A stretch of DNA of 64,000 nt from Procambarus clarkii (GCF_040958095.1 NC_091209.1:8832330-8896329); one strand, 5' to 3'; positions 1 to 12,385 are shown, counted from the stretch's first letter. Program-made: numbers and translations. The notes: generated from the sequence alone by a model not told the origin.

Positions 1-460
1 CCAGTTGATTGACGGTTGAGAGGCGGGACCAAAAACCCACAGCTCAACCCCCGCAAGCACAAATAGGCGAGCACACACACACACACGTCAGTGTTGGTGG
101 AGGTGGAGGAGAGTGGGGGATGGCACTCTCAAAGTCAACAGTACTCTCAAGATCAAAGGCACTACGGGCTCACCATAGCCCGTGCTACTTGGAACTTTTG
201 GTTCCCAGTAGCTGAATCTATAACAACAACATCTTGGACACGTTTGAGACTGGGGAAAATGTTAAGGGTTGTGTCAACACTTCTCTGGACACAAAGTTTC
301 GCTCCTCGACTGTGACAAGAACTAATCACGGTCAACCTGCAACAAGGTGGTGCTTATCTTTAACGTGGTGCTCGCGGCCTTCAAGATGTCCCGACGTTAA
401 TCCGTGTGACGTCTGTGTGGGGACGTCAAGCTCATCAAGGACGTCAACTTAACATACAAA
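1..460. other. No gene recognised
   Basis: Only short open frames without family resemblance are present. There is a short CA run near 73-86. Nothing here supports a coding or RNA feature. Confidence 0.5.
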
Positions 461-560
461 TCCACAAGGGCCGTAACGAGGATTCGAACCTGCGTCCGGG
501 AGCATCCCAGACACTGCCTGGGAGCTACGACTCTGCCCCTTGTGAATTTGTTCATTTGAT
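461..560 (-). mobile_element. tRNA-derived SINE fragment (family with GGCCCTTGTG tail)
   Basis: Read on the minus strand this carries a Pol III B-box (GGTTCGAATCC) followed by a GGC acceptor-like end and a CCTTGTGgATTTGTTCATTT tail. The same head and tail recur at 1511-1600, 2520-2675 and 31690-31880, which shows an interspersed family. The copy is truncated on its A-box side and scrambled after 510, so it is a remnant and not a tRNA gene. Confidence 0.6.
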
Positions 561-565
561 GCATG

Positions 566-1510
566 ACGTTAGTGTGATGTGTGTGTGTAATAAGAACAAT
601 ACCTGCAGGAGCCACAACACCTGTCTCGCACATATTCCCTGGCGCTGGTAACAATGTTGTAGATAATTCTGCTAAACGTCTTGTGAGGTGAAGAAGGGAT
701 GTTGTGTAACTTTGAGCCGTGTGCTTGGACTACTACTGTCTTACACCTGGCCACAGGTACATGCTAGCTTTAATAAAAGCTACCCCAGTGGGTCCCTTCA
801 GCTATTTACCTGTGCCAGCGTAATTTAAACAGGGCGTTAAGATGTGTACCTTCAAGCGAAGGTACACCCTTGTATAATTGGAACGGTACACACAGAATGT
901 CAAATTCTACCACGAGTGAATTCTCTACCAACCTCAGACCGTTAAGTAATAATACTACTCAACCACAATAACATCGTAATTGCTGGCTACGTCAATCTTG
1001 GTCACCACAAACTGAATATCGCAGAAATTTAGCACCTCCTTAACTTCATAACCCCGTCTATCCAGCAGCGCTCAAGCGTTAAGTTCATGAAAATTAGGCA
1101 GACAACCTCTATAAACTATTTCACTTATGCTGCCAATAATCGTGTGATCCGGCCGCCGTGTTTGCAAATAATGTTCATTTGTTACAGATTGTTGTAATCA
1201 CATGTTATGAACACATTAAGAAGTGTGAATTGCTGTGATAAATAGTTCCTCTGTGACGATGTTTGAGAGCCAATAGTGCCAGACAGATTGACATATTAAC
1301 TATAGATTTAATCCTGACCAATCACTCTAGAAAACGTGACAAGCTCAGTGAGACTGCGATGACCTTTGAACTCCTCATTTAGTACAACTGTAGACTATCT
1401 TAGAAGTTTACATTGATGTGGATATAAAGTAAAAATGGGTCATTAAGTTAATCTCAGAGTCAACTACTGAACACAAGTGTATCCAAAGTGAGCTGTTTGG
1501 AATGCCTCTT
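566..1510. other. No gene recognised
   Basis: AT-leaning unique-looking DNA. No frame with recognisable protein similarity and no clear repeat structure was seen. Confidence 0.45.
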
Positions 1511-1600
1511 GAATGCCTCAGTCGATTAAGGCAGCGTCTGAGATGCTCTCAGACGCAGGTTCGAATCCTCGTCACGGCCCTTGTGGATTTGTAAACATTT
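1511..1600 (+). mobile_element. tRNA-derived SINE fragment
   Basis: This copy begins with the A-box-like segment TCGATTAAGGCAGCG, then has a B-box (AGGTTCGAATCC), the closing acceptor-like TCACGGC and the tail CCTTGTGGATTTGT. The order A-box, B-box, tail matches the copies at 2520-2675 and 31690-31880. The 5' acceptor half is missing here. Confidence 0.6.
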
Positions 1601-1688
1601 GTGTTTTTATTTCAAAGTTATATAGTGATTGTTTCTGCCGATCGGAACACACAATATCCTCTTGTGATGAGTTAAGAGAAACGTAGGA

Positions 1689-1855
1689 CAGAGCAAGGCT
1701 TACATAGAGCAGAGCAAGGCTTACATAGAGCAGAGTAAGGCTTACATAGAGCAGAGCAAGGCTTACATAGAGCAGAGCAAGGCTTACATAGAGCAGAGTA
1801 AGGCTTACATAGAGCAGAGCAAGGCTAATGTAGGGCAGAACAAGGCTTACGTAGC
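1689..1855. repeat. 21-bp minisatellite, about 8 copies
   Basis: The unit contains CTTACATAGAGCAGAG followed by C/T-AAGG and repeats every 21 bp with few substitutions. Because 21 is a multiple of three it leaves an open frame on the minus strand (repeating LLYVSLA), which is an artefact of the repeat. Confidence 0.9.
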
Positions 1856-1974
1856 CAGCTGATCTGATTGGCAAATCTAATTTAACGTTAATATTACAAC
1901 GATGATACTCCAGGATATTACAACCTCTTCTCTCGAATAATAAGCCCCCATTCAGACGTCAAAATCCCCCAATG

Positions 1975-2110
1975 GAGAAAATATGATGTGCTATGAATCG
2001 TAGCGACTCATCACGTTTTCTATGCCTGGGTTCTTCGATGGGTTCGGGTAGCACGTCATTTTGGTCACGTTGTGCCAAGTATAGGCTGGATAATTAGTAC
2101 ACAGCGAGGG
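1975..2110. repeat. Dispersed repeat fragment shared with 31435-31545
   Basis: The words CCCCAATGG, AAAATA and a TATGAATCGTAGCGACTCA-like stretch occur here and again, diverged, at about 31435-31470, followed in both places by a GTTNGGGTTCGGGT/GGTTAGGTT-type segment. Both copies lie a few hundred bases upstream of a copy of the GGCCCTTGTG SINE. I do not recognise the family. Confidence 0.35.
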
Positions 2111-2214
2111 AAGAAGACAGCCCCTGGCGTAGAGCACCTTGTGATCACGACCAAGGCTGAACAACGGAGCAGTTTGATCTGCTAAACAACACAGTGGACG
2201 CACTCTCCAAACAG

Positions 2215-2296
2215 TAACGCTAATTTAACGTCAATTCGACGTCGTTAACGTTTATTCGACGTTAATTCTACGTTATCAACGTCGATTCAACGTTAC
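2215..2296. repeat. Degenerate AACGTCGA/TTCGACGTT motif cluster
   Basis: Seven or so imperfect copies of a roughly 10-12 bp word built from AACGT and TTCGACGTTA occur in both orientations. It looks like short palindromic satellite-like DNA. A similar AACGTT-rich stretch is at 10810-10960. Confidence 0.5.
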
Positions 2297-2424
2297 TCTT
2301 GCATTTGTAGTGACGGGCAAGAGCCCCAAGTCCGACCTTCACAGTCAACACTGACAATACTGAGGAGAATACAAGAGGTTAAGAAGGACGACTTACACTA
2401 CACAAACAACAATAGCGTGATGCA

Positions 2425-2480
2425 TCAAATGAACAAATCCACAAGGGCCGTGACGAGGATTCGAACCTACGTCCGAATAG
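2425..2480 (-). mobile_element. SINE B-box fragment, minus orientation
   Basis: CCACAAGGGCCGTGACGAGG followed by ATTCGAACCTACGTCC is the reverse complement of the SINE B-box and tail found in plus orientation 110 bp downstream. The two copies form an imperfect inverted pair. Confidence 0.6.
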
Positions 2481-2519
2481 TTCGAGTGTATGCGGGGAGT
2501 TGTGTAAAACCCTGGTTTG

Positions 2520-2675
2520 TGCCTCGGAGAGGCTGCATGATCCAGTAAGTTCACTAGAACTTCGGTTTCAACTCTTTTTGACCAATGTCGATTATGTCGA
2601 TTAAGGCAGCGTCTGGGATGATCCCGGACGTAGGTTCGAATCCTTCTCACGGCCCTTGTGCATTTGTTCAAAGGA
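2520..2675 (+). mobile_element. tRNA-derived SINE with upstream module
   Basis: The tRNA-like part has an A-box segment (TCGATTAAGGCAGCG), a B-box (AGGTTCGAATCC) and the GGCCCTTGTG tail. It is preceded by GGAGAGGCTGCATGATCCA and GGTTTCAACTCTT. The same upstream module precedes the copy at 31690-31880, so the family unit is longer than the tRNA head. Confidence 0.6.
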
Positions 2676-2758
2676 CGGCTACTTTAATTTGAGAGAAAGT
2701 ACGATAACACGACATAATTGGACGCTAACAATGCAACAAGTTGACAAATGTATACTCT

Positions 2759-4585
2759 TACCCACAGTAACCACCCACACTAACCACCACCACCCACACT
2801 AACCACCACCACCCACAGTAACCACCACCGCGCACAGTAACCACCACCACCCACACTAACCACCACCACCCACAGTAACCACCACCGCGCACAGTAACCA
2901 CCACCGCGCACAGTAACCACCACCACCCACACTAACCACCACCACCCACACTAACCACCACCACCCACACTAACCACCACCACCCACAGTAACCATCACC
3001 ACCCACACTAACCACCACCACCCATAGTAACCACCACCGCGCACAGTAACCACCACCACCCACAGTAACCACCACCGCGCACAGTAACCACCACCACCCA
3101 CAGTAACCACCACCGCGCACAGTAACCACCACCACCCACACTAACCACCACCACCCACACTAACCACCACTACCCACAGTAACCACCACCACCACCCACA
3201 CTAACCACCACCACCCACAGTAACCACCACCACCCACAGTAACCACCACCACCCACAGTAACAACCACCACCCACAGTAACCACCACTACGCACAGTAAC
3301 CACCACCACCACCCACAGTAACAACCACCACCCACACTAACCACCACCACCCACACTAACCACCACCACCCACAGTAACCACCACCGCGCACAGTAACCA
3401 CCACCTCCCACACTAACCACCACCACCCACACTAACCACCACCACCCATAGTAACCACCACCACCCACAGTAACCACCACCACCACCCACAGTAACCACC
3501 ACCACCACTCACAGTAACAACCACCACCCACAGTAACCACCACTACGCACAGTAACCACCACCACCACCCACAGTAACAACCACCACCCACAGTAACCAC
3601 CACCACCCACAGTAACCACCACCACCCACAGTAACCACCACCACCCACAGTAACCACCACCACCCACAGTAACCACCACCACCCACACTAACCACCACCA
3701 CCCACAGTAACCACCACCACCCACAGTAACCACCCACAGTAACCACCACCACCCACACTAACCACCCACAGTAACCACCACCACCCACACTAACCACCCA
3801 CAGTAACCACCACCACCCACAGTAACAACCACCACCCACAGTAACCACCACCACCCACAGTAACCACCCACAGTAACCACCACCACCCACAGTAACCACC
3901 ACCACCCACAGTAACCACCACCACCCACACTAACCACCACCACCCACAGTAACCACCCACAGTAACCACCACCACCCACAGTAACCACCACCACCCACAG
4001 TAACCACCCATAGTAACCACCACCACCCACAGTAACCACCACCACCCACAGTAACCACCCACAGTAACCACCACCACCCACAGTAACCACCACCACCCAC
4101 AGTAACCACCACCACCCACAGTAACCACCACCACCCACAGTAACCACCACCACCCACAGTAACCACCACCACCCACACTAACCACCACCACCCACACTAA
4201 CCACCACCACCCACACTAACCACCACCACCCACAGTAACCACCACCACCCACAGTAACCACCACCACCCACAGTAACCACCACCACCCACACTAACCACC
4301 ACTACCCACAGTAACCACCACCACCCACAGTAACCACCACCACCCACACTAACCACCACCACCCACACTAACCACCACCACCCACAGTAACCACCACCAC
4401 CCACACTAACCACCACCACCCACAGTAACCACCACCACCCACAGTAACCACCACCACCCACACTAACCACCACCCCCCACACTAACCACCACCACCCACA
4501 CTAACCACCACCACCCACACTAACCACCACCACCCACACTAACCACCCACACTAACCACCACCACCCACACTAACCACCCACCCT
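2759..4585. repeat. 19-bp minisatellite, about 96 copies
   Basis: The unit is ACCACCACC-CCCACAGTA with a frequent C-for-G variant (CACACTAA) and a GCGCACAGT variant near 2830-3130. Occasional units lack an ACC triplet or gain one. The strand bias is extreme: the plus strand is almost free of G apart from one per unit. All six-frame reading across it (WWWLLWVVVVTVGG and similar) is low complexity and is not coding. Confidence 0.95.
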
Positions 4586-6290
4586 ACAACGCACTCACCC
4601 ACTGAGTGCCTCACCACCTGAACATCAGCATTCCATCTTGATAACCTCTTGATAACCCACCAAGCCTCGTCAATTGCTAATTGAGTCTACTGTAACTCCT
4701 ACAATGCAGCAGAGGCAAGGTGAAGCAATATACCTTTATGCCCAGCATCGCTGAACACCCCATGGCCGCCTCGGACACAATTACCAAACCATCGAAGTAC
4801 GAGGCTTTGTGCTCGTCCAGTGGGTCTCCTAAGAGATCCCTCTAGTATACTTTTGATGATTTCTTCCTCTTTCGATAAACAAAGCCTCAATGTAGGTTCA
4901 TTTCAATGCTTGACAAGCTCTGATGACATTATAAACACGTGCTCGTATACTGGTTTCAAAGCACCGTTAACAATCTCCTGGTACACGCAAGAGTTGATAA
5001 CCCGTCGCTTACTATACTGCATATAATATTGGGCGATGTGGCCTTGTACAGCATGTGAGACATCAGCCAAGAGTGTATCAGTTTGGTTTAGTTAAGGCTA
5101 GTGGCCTTCACTGTCACAGCCATGCATAGAAAACGAGACTACGAGCTTCCACTGGTTTAAAATTCAAATTCAAATTCAAATTCAAAAAATCAGTAAATCA
5201 GGGTAAAACAGTAAAATAAAAAAATCAGTTTACATCAGTAAATCAAGGCCACTCAGTAAATTATACTTGCATGTCTGTGTAAATATAGAATTTGTACACA
5301 AGTCTGTAAACTTAATTTAGAATATTTAAGTGACCTGTAAAAATATACAGTACATGATAGACAGTTCTAGTTATGTGTCAGCTTAGGAGCGTGGCTGGTG
5401 TGTTTTATTTAGTGTGTAAGCTTATATGTGATACATTAACGCCAGTTTCATGAGTAAATACATTGGAAAATGCAATGTAATGACAAATAATGGGATATCT
5501 TATCTGTAAATTTTGTCCTCGGTGAGCATAATGAAATGTTTAACATTAGGCTATCCCACATTGAACCTGCAACAGGCAATTCAACTCTAAATAAATAAAT
5601 ATTTGCATAGTAGATTTAGCACAGATTGTAAATTAAAATATTAAGCGGATTGTGATTGGAAACGTCGTGCAAAGTTTCCAGTGAGTTCCAATAATGGGTT
5701 CCAATCATAATATTTAATTTGATCACTTCTCACGTGTAGTGTGCAAAACTGTGCATGCTGTGCAGGCTGCGTGATCAATGGTATCCTTGTAGTAGACTGA
5801 TTTACCCCCTGGCCGGAGAACATATCAAACCAAGTCATCCCTTTGTAATTTACATAGCATGATTAAAACATCAGAAATGGCAGTGAGGGTTGGAGTGTGG
5901 AGGCGCACACACTACATCTGCAAGTTCTTTGTCTCTCAACTTGTTTACTCTTTACAAAAAATGCAAATGGGTTGGTTATGCAGGGTTAATTGGTATAAAA
6001 CTATGTTGTCTTTATTATACAAGTTTGTGTACTGTAACCCATTTCCCTTTATGAGCGTGCGAGGCTAGGCTGATTGGTCTGGCGGTGCTGTTAAACTTTG
6101 TTTTGACTTTTTTTGGTTGGGGGGGGGGGGGATTAGAGTGGCATTTGCATATTTCCAATCTAGGGGATTTTTCCTTGACTTGGAAATTTTCTGAATAGGC
6201 ATTTCAGTGGTAGACACTTCATGAGCTAATTTCATGATTTTGAATATAATTCCTTCTGCTTGAAGATCTAAATTTCCTTAGTAAACGGAG
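4586..6290. other. No gene recognised; hexamer repeat at 5158-5190
   Basis: About 1.7 kb of AT-leaning DNA with no recognisable frame. Five tandem AAATTC hexamers lie at 5158-5190, followed by AT-rich text with repeated CAGTAAATCA words to 5260. A G homopolymer of about 15 bases lies at 6118-6132. Confidence 0.5.
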
Positions 6291-6294
6291 ATTT

Positions 6295-6535
6295 TCTTTA
6301 AGCTCAACAAGCCACAATGTAGGACAGAAAACAAGAGAGGCTTTTTCACCCACAGGGTTGTAAACTCGTGAAACCGCCTACCCGCCGAACCCGTAAACGC
6401 TAAAACTCTGCTGGCTTTTAAAATACAGCCGGAAAAGGTCATCAGGGTAAATGGGGGGACCTTTGACAAGCCGCCGGCTTCTTGTCCTCATTGAGGCCAT
6501 TATTATTAGTGGCCTTCAGGTAAATTATGGTACAT
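6295..6535 (+). mobile_element. LINE 3' fragment (C-terminal end of a CR1-like ORF2)
   Basis: On the plus strand the frame reads RVVNS-stop-NRLPAEPVNAKTLLAFK, which matches the C-terminal WNRLPxxVVNAKTxxxFK motif of CR1/Jockey-type reverse transcriptases. A stop has replaced the usual tryptophan. Only the last hundred or so codons remain and the rest of the element is absent. The tail after it ends near TTAGTGGCCTTCAGG. Confidence 0.55.
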
Positions 6536-6539
6536 TTTT

Positions 6540-7635
6540 CCCGATTGTTTCGCACGTTATGAGGATGTTCTTCTAATTCTTTGGTTCTGCTTCAACCTTG
6601 TGTGTGGGTGTTAGAATACTGTCTAATGTTTCTAGCATTCAGTCAGTGTTGGCTGCCTCTTTATCATCAGTCAAAACTTGCTTGGTCTCATCTTATCTTA
6701 TATTGCTCCTTGTGTATATATAAAAAAAGATTAGATCCGTCTTGATGTTTTCAGCAAGTTTTATTTCAGAGCTTCTTATGGCTGATCTGATTTCCTGGCC
6801 ATTTAATGTCCTTTTTCCATGTCATCAAGTTCTTCTTTTTCACGATACACCTTCAGCGTTCCTCGGGTGTACGTACCTACACTGACCTACCTACCTATTG
6901 AGACCACTGCTCATTTGATAAGACTGCGAACATGTTCAATGCTTTCATTTCCATTAAAACCATTCATTTTGTCCGTTTCGGTCAATACCATAAAAAATAT
7001 AGCTTCATTATGTTAGCATAGATAATCTGTCTCCACCAGAGCTATAACCGGGACCAAAGTTGTGGTACTCGCAAGTGAGAGTTAGCGTAGTTGAAGCAAC
7101 TGTGTATAGTCAGCATAGTCGCTGTACTGCCTGCCTGGTCCTGGGACTGCTCGCCTCACTGCTCCCGCTTCACAAAATGGAACTAACCCATCGTTTCAAA
7201 GTAAACATTCTACGCAAGCAAAATAAAATGACCTCCACGTTTGGGATTTTTTTGAATCCTTGCACACTGATACGAATAGCTATTTTTCCCCCCAAATTAG
7301 CCATTCCAATCGATACCTGGCTGGTTTGTCAGTGCCAAATGGCATCCTACCAGCAGTGAATGCAGATTACGAGCGCACACAAGATCGCTACACACTCATT
7401 TTGTTTAGTTTGTAAAAGCACGTGTTCTCCGAGATATGGTTTCCACTGCCAAGACCGTCGGCCCAGCCAGCAGTACTTACTGAAACAAAGCAAAGTTGAC
7501 ATTATAGTTTTCTAGGTCAAGGTAGAAGGAATGCTATTTACGATGTGGAGGTTCCTGTAGCAATTCTGCCCTCAGGAGGTAGGAAGTGGTTGAGGTGATC
7601 TGCACCTGGGTCACTGCGACCTCTACGGAGGCCAG
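6540..7635. other. No gene recognised
   Basis: No family resemblance was found in any frame. The minus-strand frame at 7534-7767 and the plus frame at 7060-7359 are short and lack splice-bounded conservation. A short purine run (GAAGAGA words) starts at about 7638. Confidence 0.45.
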
Positions 7636-7637
7636 AC

Positions 7638-7680
7638 ACAGAAGAGAAGAGAAGAGAGAAGAGATAAGAGAAGAGATCAG
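7638..7680. repeat. GA-rich purine tract
   Basis: AGAAGAGAAGAGAGAAGAGA and similar words form an all-purine run broken by one T. It is simple-sequence DNA. Confidence 0.7.
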
Positions 7681-7794
7681 CATAAAGCCGGCCTTGTCCA
7701 GATCTAAGTACGAACGTACAACTTTTCCTATTTCTAGGTTATCACCTCTTAATAAACAGAGCGACACGCTCTCCTTGCGGCGGAGGCATGCGTC

Positions 7795-8115
7795 CCCACC
7801 ACCATCCCCACCACCACCACCACCACCACCACCATCATCATCATCATCCCCACCACCACTACCCCACTACCCCCACCACTACCCTCCCACCACCACCATC
7901 ATCATCATCATCCCCACCACCACTACCCCACTACCCCCACCACTACCCTCCCCACCACCACCACCACCACCATCATCATCATCATCCCCACCACCACCAC
8001 CACCCCACTACCCCCACCACCACCATCACCACAAACACCACCCCACTATTTATTTATTTATTTATAACACCACTAACACCACCACCAACGCCACCAACAC
8101 CACCACGCCACCAAC
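7795..8115. repeat. Compound CAC/CAT/CCAC simple repeat
   Basis: Blocks of (CAC)n, (ATC)n and CCACTACCC alternate, with an internal duplication of about 75 bp around CATCATCATCATCCCCACC. A TATTTATTTATTTAT run interrupts at 8047-8065. Long open frames of proline, histidine and serine across it are artefacts. Confidence 0.9.
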
Positions 8116-8433
8116 ACCAGTGTGGAAAATTTGGCGTTAACAATCCGAGGCGAGGCTACACTGGCCTAGGCTGACCACACTAGCCTAGAAGACAACGCCT
8201 GGTTCAGTCTTGACGACAAGTGGACGTCGGAAGAGCAGCTCCGCCTGGAGTCCGGCGGATCACGCCACGCAATTCATCCCTTTGGGTCTCTATACTGCCG
8301 TCAGGCATCCCTGTTCAACGGTCCGGATTATTACGACGCCCGGCTATTTTATTGTCTGGGGGGCACAGGGAAGTTGGTAGGTCTTGACCGTTTTCTGCCT
8401 GTTCTTCGGGCGGGGGAACTGTTCGGTGCCAAC

Positions 8434-8700
8434 CTGGGGCCAGATTCACGAAAGCAGTTACGCAAGCACTTACGAACGTGTACATCTTTCCTCAATCTTT
8501 GACGGCTTTGGTTAAATTTAATAAACCATTTACAAGTATGAAAACTTGCCATTCAACTGTTGTTATTGTTATAAACAGCCTCCTGGTGCTTCGGAGCTCA
8601 TTAACTGTTTAATAATTGGAAACAATGTCTCCAAAGATTGAGAAAAGATGTACAGGTTCGTAAGTGCTTGCGTAAGTGCTTTCGTGAATCTAGCCCCTGG
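8434..8700. mobile_element. Foldback MITE, copy 1
   Basis: Inverted termini of about 85 bp are present: CTGGGGCCAGATTCACGAA at the left and its near reverse complement ending TTCGTGAATCTAGCCCC at the right. Both arms contain a CAATCTTTG/CAAAGATTG box and an ACATCTTT/AAGATGT box. The loop carries TGTTGTTATTGTTATAAACA. The same structure occurs at 50672-50898 and 59012-59365. No coding capacity is present. Confidence 0.8.
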
Positions 8701-8739
8701 CCAACAGGTGTCGGGAGTTCCCAAGGGGCTCCCAATCAT

Positions 8740-9085
8740 CTGCCTATCAGTAGGCTTTTATATTTATATATGCAAGAGTAATTATAAGGAGAAGGCGCAA
8801 AGCCATTACGACTATATACAGAGTTCTTACATTATTTTAACGCCACTAGCATGCATGGCGTTTTGGGCAGGTCCGTAATCTTAATTTTCCCTGGAATACG
8901 ACCCGCCACATCGTTTAAGAACCAGGTACCCATTCACTGCCGAGTGAACAGAGGCGTACAGTTAAGGATTGGCGCCCAATCAATCCTCCCCGGCCAGGAT
9001 ACGAACCCAGGCCAAAATGCTGGCGAAGCGCGGGGCGAGTGTGTTAGCACTGCGCCACGAGGACCCGCAAGGCGTGTTCGTTTCC
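8740..9085 (-). mobile_element. tRNA-derived SINE, full-length-looking copy
   Basis: On the minus strand it starts GGTCCTCGTGGCGCAGTGC (A-box region), has a B-box GGGTTCGTATCC, then GGCCGGGGAGGATTGATTGG, a body with GTCGTATTCCAGGGAA and GGACCTGCCC, and a tail with TATATAGTCGTAATGGCTTT. The same family is at 28372-28660. The 3' tail module resembles that of the different SINE at 34548-34745. Confidence 0.7.
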
Positions 9086-9567
9086 GCCGCCAGACGAGGC
9101 TAATGTAGGCGCCAGGCTTTATGTGTTACCCTTCAAGGGTACGCCGGGGCACGTGGGCACCGCTGCCCTCGCGGACCCTAAACCAATAACAACATTTACG
9201 TAGACTCAACCACAAAGAACTTGCCAAAAGACTTTATTAATTAATCTAACAGCATATCTTCATATTCACTAACTCGCTGTTATATCATTAGATGCGTATG
9301 TCTCTACTCACTGAACATATTCTCCATTAAGAACATTACTCGCTGATTAACTTGATGTTATCGTCCACTATAAGTGATGCAGCAGCGACGTCATGGTCAC
9401 CTCCAAACATCCCCCCCTGACACCAGTCACCTCTTGGGTCACGATTTTATTTGGGAGATTTTATTTTTATTTTGAGAAATTTTATGTAAATAATCTGATC
9501 TCTTATTGCAGCAGGTGTAGGTGACCCGAGCGCCGCGCACTGATACTCTGCGCCCTATATGGACGGC
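9086..9567. other. No gene recognised
   Basis: No recognisable coding or repeat structure between the SINE and the 29-bp array. A GC-rich segment at 9140-9175 stands out only by composition. Confidence 0.4.
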
Positions 9568-10345
9568 TACTGCCCTGGACGTGCCCAAGGTGCCCACCCA
9601 GGACTGGACGTGCCCAAGGTGCCCACCAAGGACTGGACGTGCCCAAGGTACCCACCCTGGACTGGACGTGCCCAAGGTACCCACCCAGGACTAGACGTGC
9701 CCAAGGTGCCCACCCTGGACTGGACGTGCCCAAGGTACCCACCCAGGACTGGACGTGCCCAAGGTACCCACCCAGGACTGGACGTGCCCAAGGTACCCAC
9801 CCAGGACTAGACGTGCCCAAGGTGCCCACCCTGGACTGGACGTGCCCAAGGTACCCACCCAGGACTAGACGTGTCCAAGGTGCCCACCCAGGACTAGACG
9901 TGTCCAAGGTGCCCACCCAGGACTAGACGTGTCCAAGGTGCCCACCCAGGACTAGACGTGTCCAAGGTACCCACCCAGGACTAGACGTGTCCAAGGTACC
10001 CACCCAGGACTAGACGTGTCCAAGGCACCCACCCAGGACTAGACGTGTCCAAGGCGCCCACCCTGGACTAGACGTGCCCAAGGTACCCACCCAGGACTGG
10101 ACGTGCCCAAGGTACCCACCCAGGACTGGACGTGCCCAAGGTACCCACCCTGGACTAGACGTGCCCAAGGTACCCACCCAGGACTAGACGTGCCCATGGT
10201 ACCCACCCAGGACTAGACGTGCCCAAGGTACCCACCCAGGACTAGACGTGCCCAAGGTACCCACCCAGGACCCAGGACTAGACGTGCCCAAGGTACCCAC
10301 CCAGGACTAGACGTGCCCAAGGTACCCACCCAGGACTAGACGTGC
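9568..10345. repeat. 29-bp minisatellite, about 26 copies
   Basis: The unit contains GGACTGGACGTGCCCAAGGT plus a CCACCCA segment. Variants differ at ACTGG/ACTAG, GTGCCC/GTGTCC and GGTAC/GGTGC. The GTGTCC variant is clustered at about 9865-10060, which indicates local unit spread. One partial duplication (CCAGGACCCAGGACT) is at 10265-10280. Confidence 0.95.
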
Positions 10346-11335
10346 CCCAGGATGACACACTATGGGTGATGACGGTGGACCCCCTCCCACCCCACACTCA
10401 CACCCTCCTGGTCGACACAATAAGCAGCCGTGTTATGCTACTGCTGTAGAAGGGGACTGGACAGGTACGAGTTATATGGGGGAGGAAGTGAGGAAGAGTA
10501 AGCATGGAAGAGGAGAGTAACGGGAAGGACCTGCCAGGATGCGAATGATTGCGTCAGAGACCATCATCATGTGTCGCAATATGAGGAACTTTCCTTAAGT
10601 AAGAAAGGAGTGAGTGCAAGTGGGACACACAGGGGGGGTTAAGAACCTAAGGGAACTGTGATGCAATGGTGGCAATGTTTACACCAGCGTGAGGACGGGT
10701 TGCAGGTGACGCCACGTTGCGAGGGGCGACCCAAGCACATACACCCACCCACTACTCCTCACAACACCTCCCTCATGGAGTGCCAACCCACCAAACACAC
10801 ACCGTAACTACGACGTTGGTACAACGTTCGAACAAGTTTTAACACTTCCTAACCAGTTATAACAACCAATATAGCAAGTTGTAACAACGTTCTAATACGT
10901 CATAAACACGTTAAGCCAAGATGTAACAACTTTGTTACAAGTTGTAACAAGCGGAAAATAGAGACAGTTACGGTTTGTGTTTCCAGGGAAAGATACTCGT
11001 TTCTCTTCCATCTGGACATGGTTATAAGTTTGTTTATAATGACATTAACACAGAAATTTATTACAATTAATACACTCGAAAAGTGAAGAAGTTACTAATT
11101 GAGTTTGGTTACGGGTATCTGGTTATACCCGTACAACATATTTTGTTTTTTATGACGCCAAGTATTTGTGAATTATACCTTTTGAGATCATTGTACTGTG
11201 TCATTGTTATTCACAGTGAATATGTTCTTCCCTTTTTTCACTTTCACATGTTCTTTCACTGTTGTTTTCCTCCAGGTGTGACTGTGAAGCTGTGAGTATA
11301 GATCTTGGCTTTATTTGCTACGTCATTTTCATATC
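10346..11335. other. No gene recognised; AACGTT/TTGTAAC-rich stretch at 10810-10960
   Basis: The 10810-10960 segment repeats words such as ACAACGTTC, GTTGTAACAA and CACGTTAAG with no fixed period, resembling the AACGT cluster at 2215-2296. The remainder shows no recognisable coding frame. Confidence 0.45.
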
Positions 11336-11338
11336 GTT

Positions 11339-12385
11339 TCTCTGCTGTTACACCGAGATACTCACTCCTGGCCCTCTGCTCTCTTGCGTCCTCTTGTTCC
11401 TCTCTGCTGTTACACCGAGATACTCACTCCTGGCCCTCTGTTCTCTTGCGTCCTCTTGTTCCTCTCTGCTGTTACACCGAGATACTCACTCCTGGCCCTC
11501 TGTTCTCTTGCGTCCTCTTGTTCCTCTCTGCTGTTACACCGAGATACTCACTCCTGGCCCTCTGCTCTCTTGCGTCCTCTTGTTCCTCTCTGCTGTTACA
11601 CCGAGATACTCACTCCTGGCCCTCTGTTCTCTTGCGTCCTCTTGTTCCTCTCTGCTGTTACACCGAGATACTCACTCCTGGCCCTCTGCTCTCTTGCGTC
11701 CTCTTGTTCCTCTCTGCTGTTACACCGAGATACTCACTCCTGGCCCTCTGTTCTCTTGCGTCCTCTTGTTCCTCTCTGCTGTTACACCGAGATACTCACT
11801 CCTGGCCCTCTGCTCTCTTGCGTCCTCTTGTTCCTCTCTGCTGTTACACTGAGATACTCACTCCTGGCCCTCTGCTCTCTTGCGTCCTCTTGTTCCTCTC
11901 TGCTGTTACACCGAGATACTCACTCCTGGCCCTCTGTTCTCTTGCGTCCTCTTGTTCCTCTCTGCTGTTACACCGAGATACTCACTCCTGGCCCTCTGCT
12001 CTCTTGCGTCCTCTTGTTCCTCTCTGCTGTTACACTGAGATACTCACTCCTGGCCCTCTGCTCTCTTGCGTCCTCTTGTTCCTCTCTGCTGTTACACCGA
12101 GATACTCACTCCTGGCCCTCTGTTCTCTTGCGTCCTCTTGTTCCTCTCTGCTGTTACACTGAGATACTCACTCCTGGCCCTCTGTTCTCTTGCGTCCTCT
12201 TGTTCCTCTCTGCTGTTACACCGAGATACTCACTCCTGGCCCTCTGCTCTCTTGCGTCCTCTCTGCTGTTACACTGAGATACTCACTCCTGGCCCTCTGC
12301 TCTCTTGCGTCCTCTTGTTCCTCTCTGCTGTTACACTGAGATACTCACTCCTGGCCCTCTGCTCTCTTGCGTCCTCTTGTTCCTA
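11339..12385. repeat. 62-bp minisatellite, about 17 copies
   Basis: The unit contains CTCTGCTGTTACACCGAGAT and CTCACTCCTGGCCCTCTG, followed by CTCTTGCGTCCTCTTG. Two polymorphic sites recur: ACCGAG/ACTGAG and CTGCTC/CTGTTC. One unit near 12258 is shortened by about 10 bp. Since 62 is not a multiple of three, each frame cycles through all three readings and remains open for up to 320 codons without being coding. Confidence 0.95.

Noticed and set aside
2932-4482. Valine/tryptophan/glycine-rich frames on the minus strand
   Set aside because: They derive entirely from the 19-bp minisatellite; no start context or unique flanking domain exists.
7586-8174. Proline- and histidine-rich frames
   Set aside because: They are translations of CAC/CAT simple repeats and have no unique domain.
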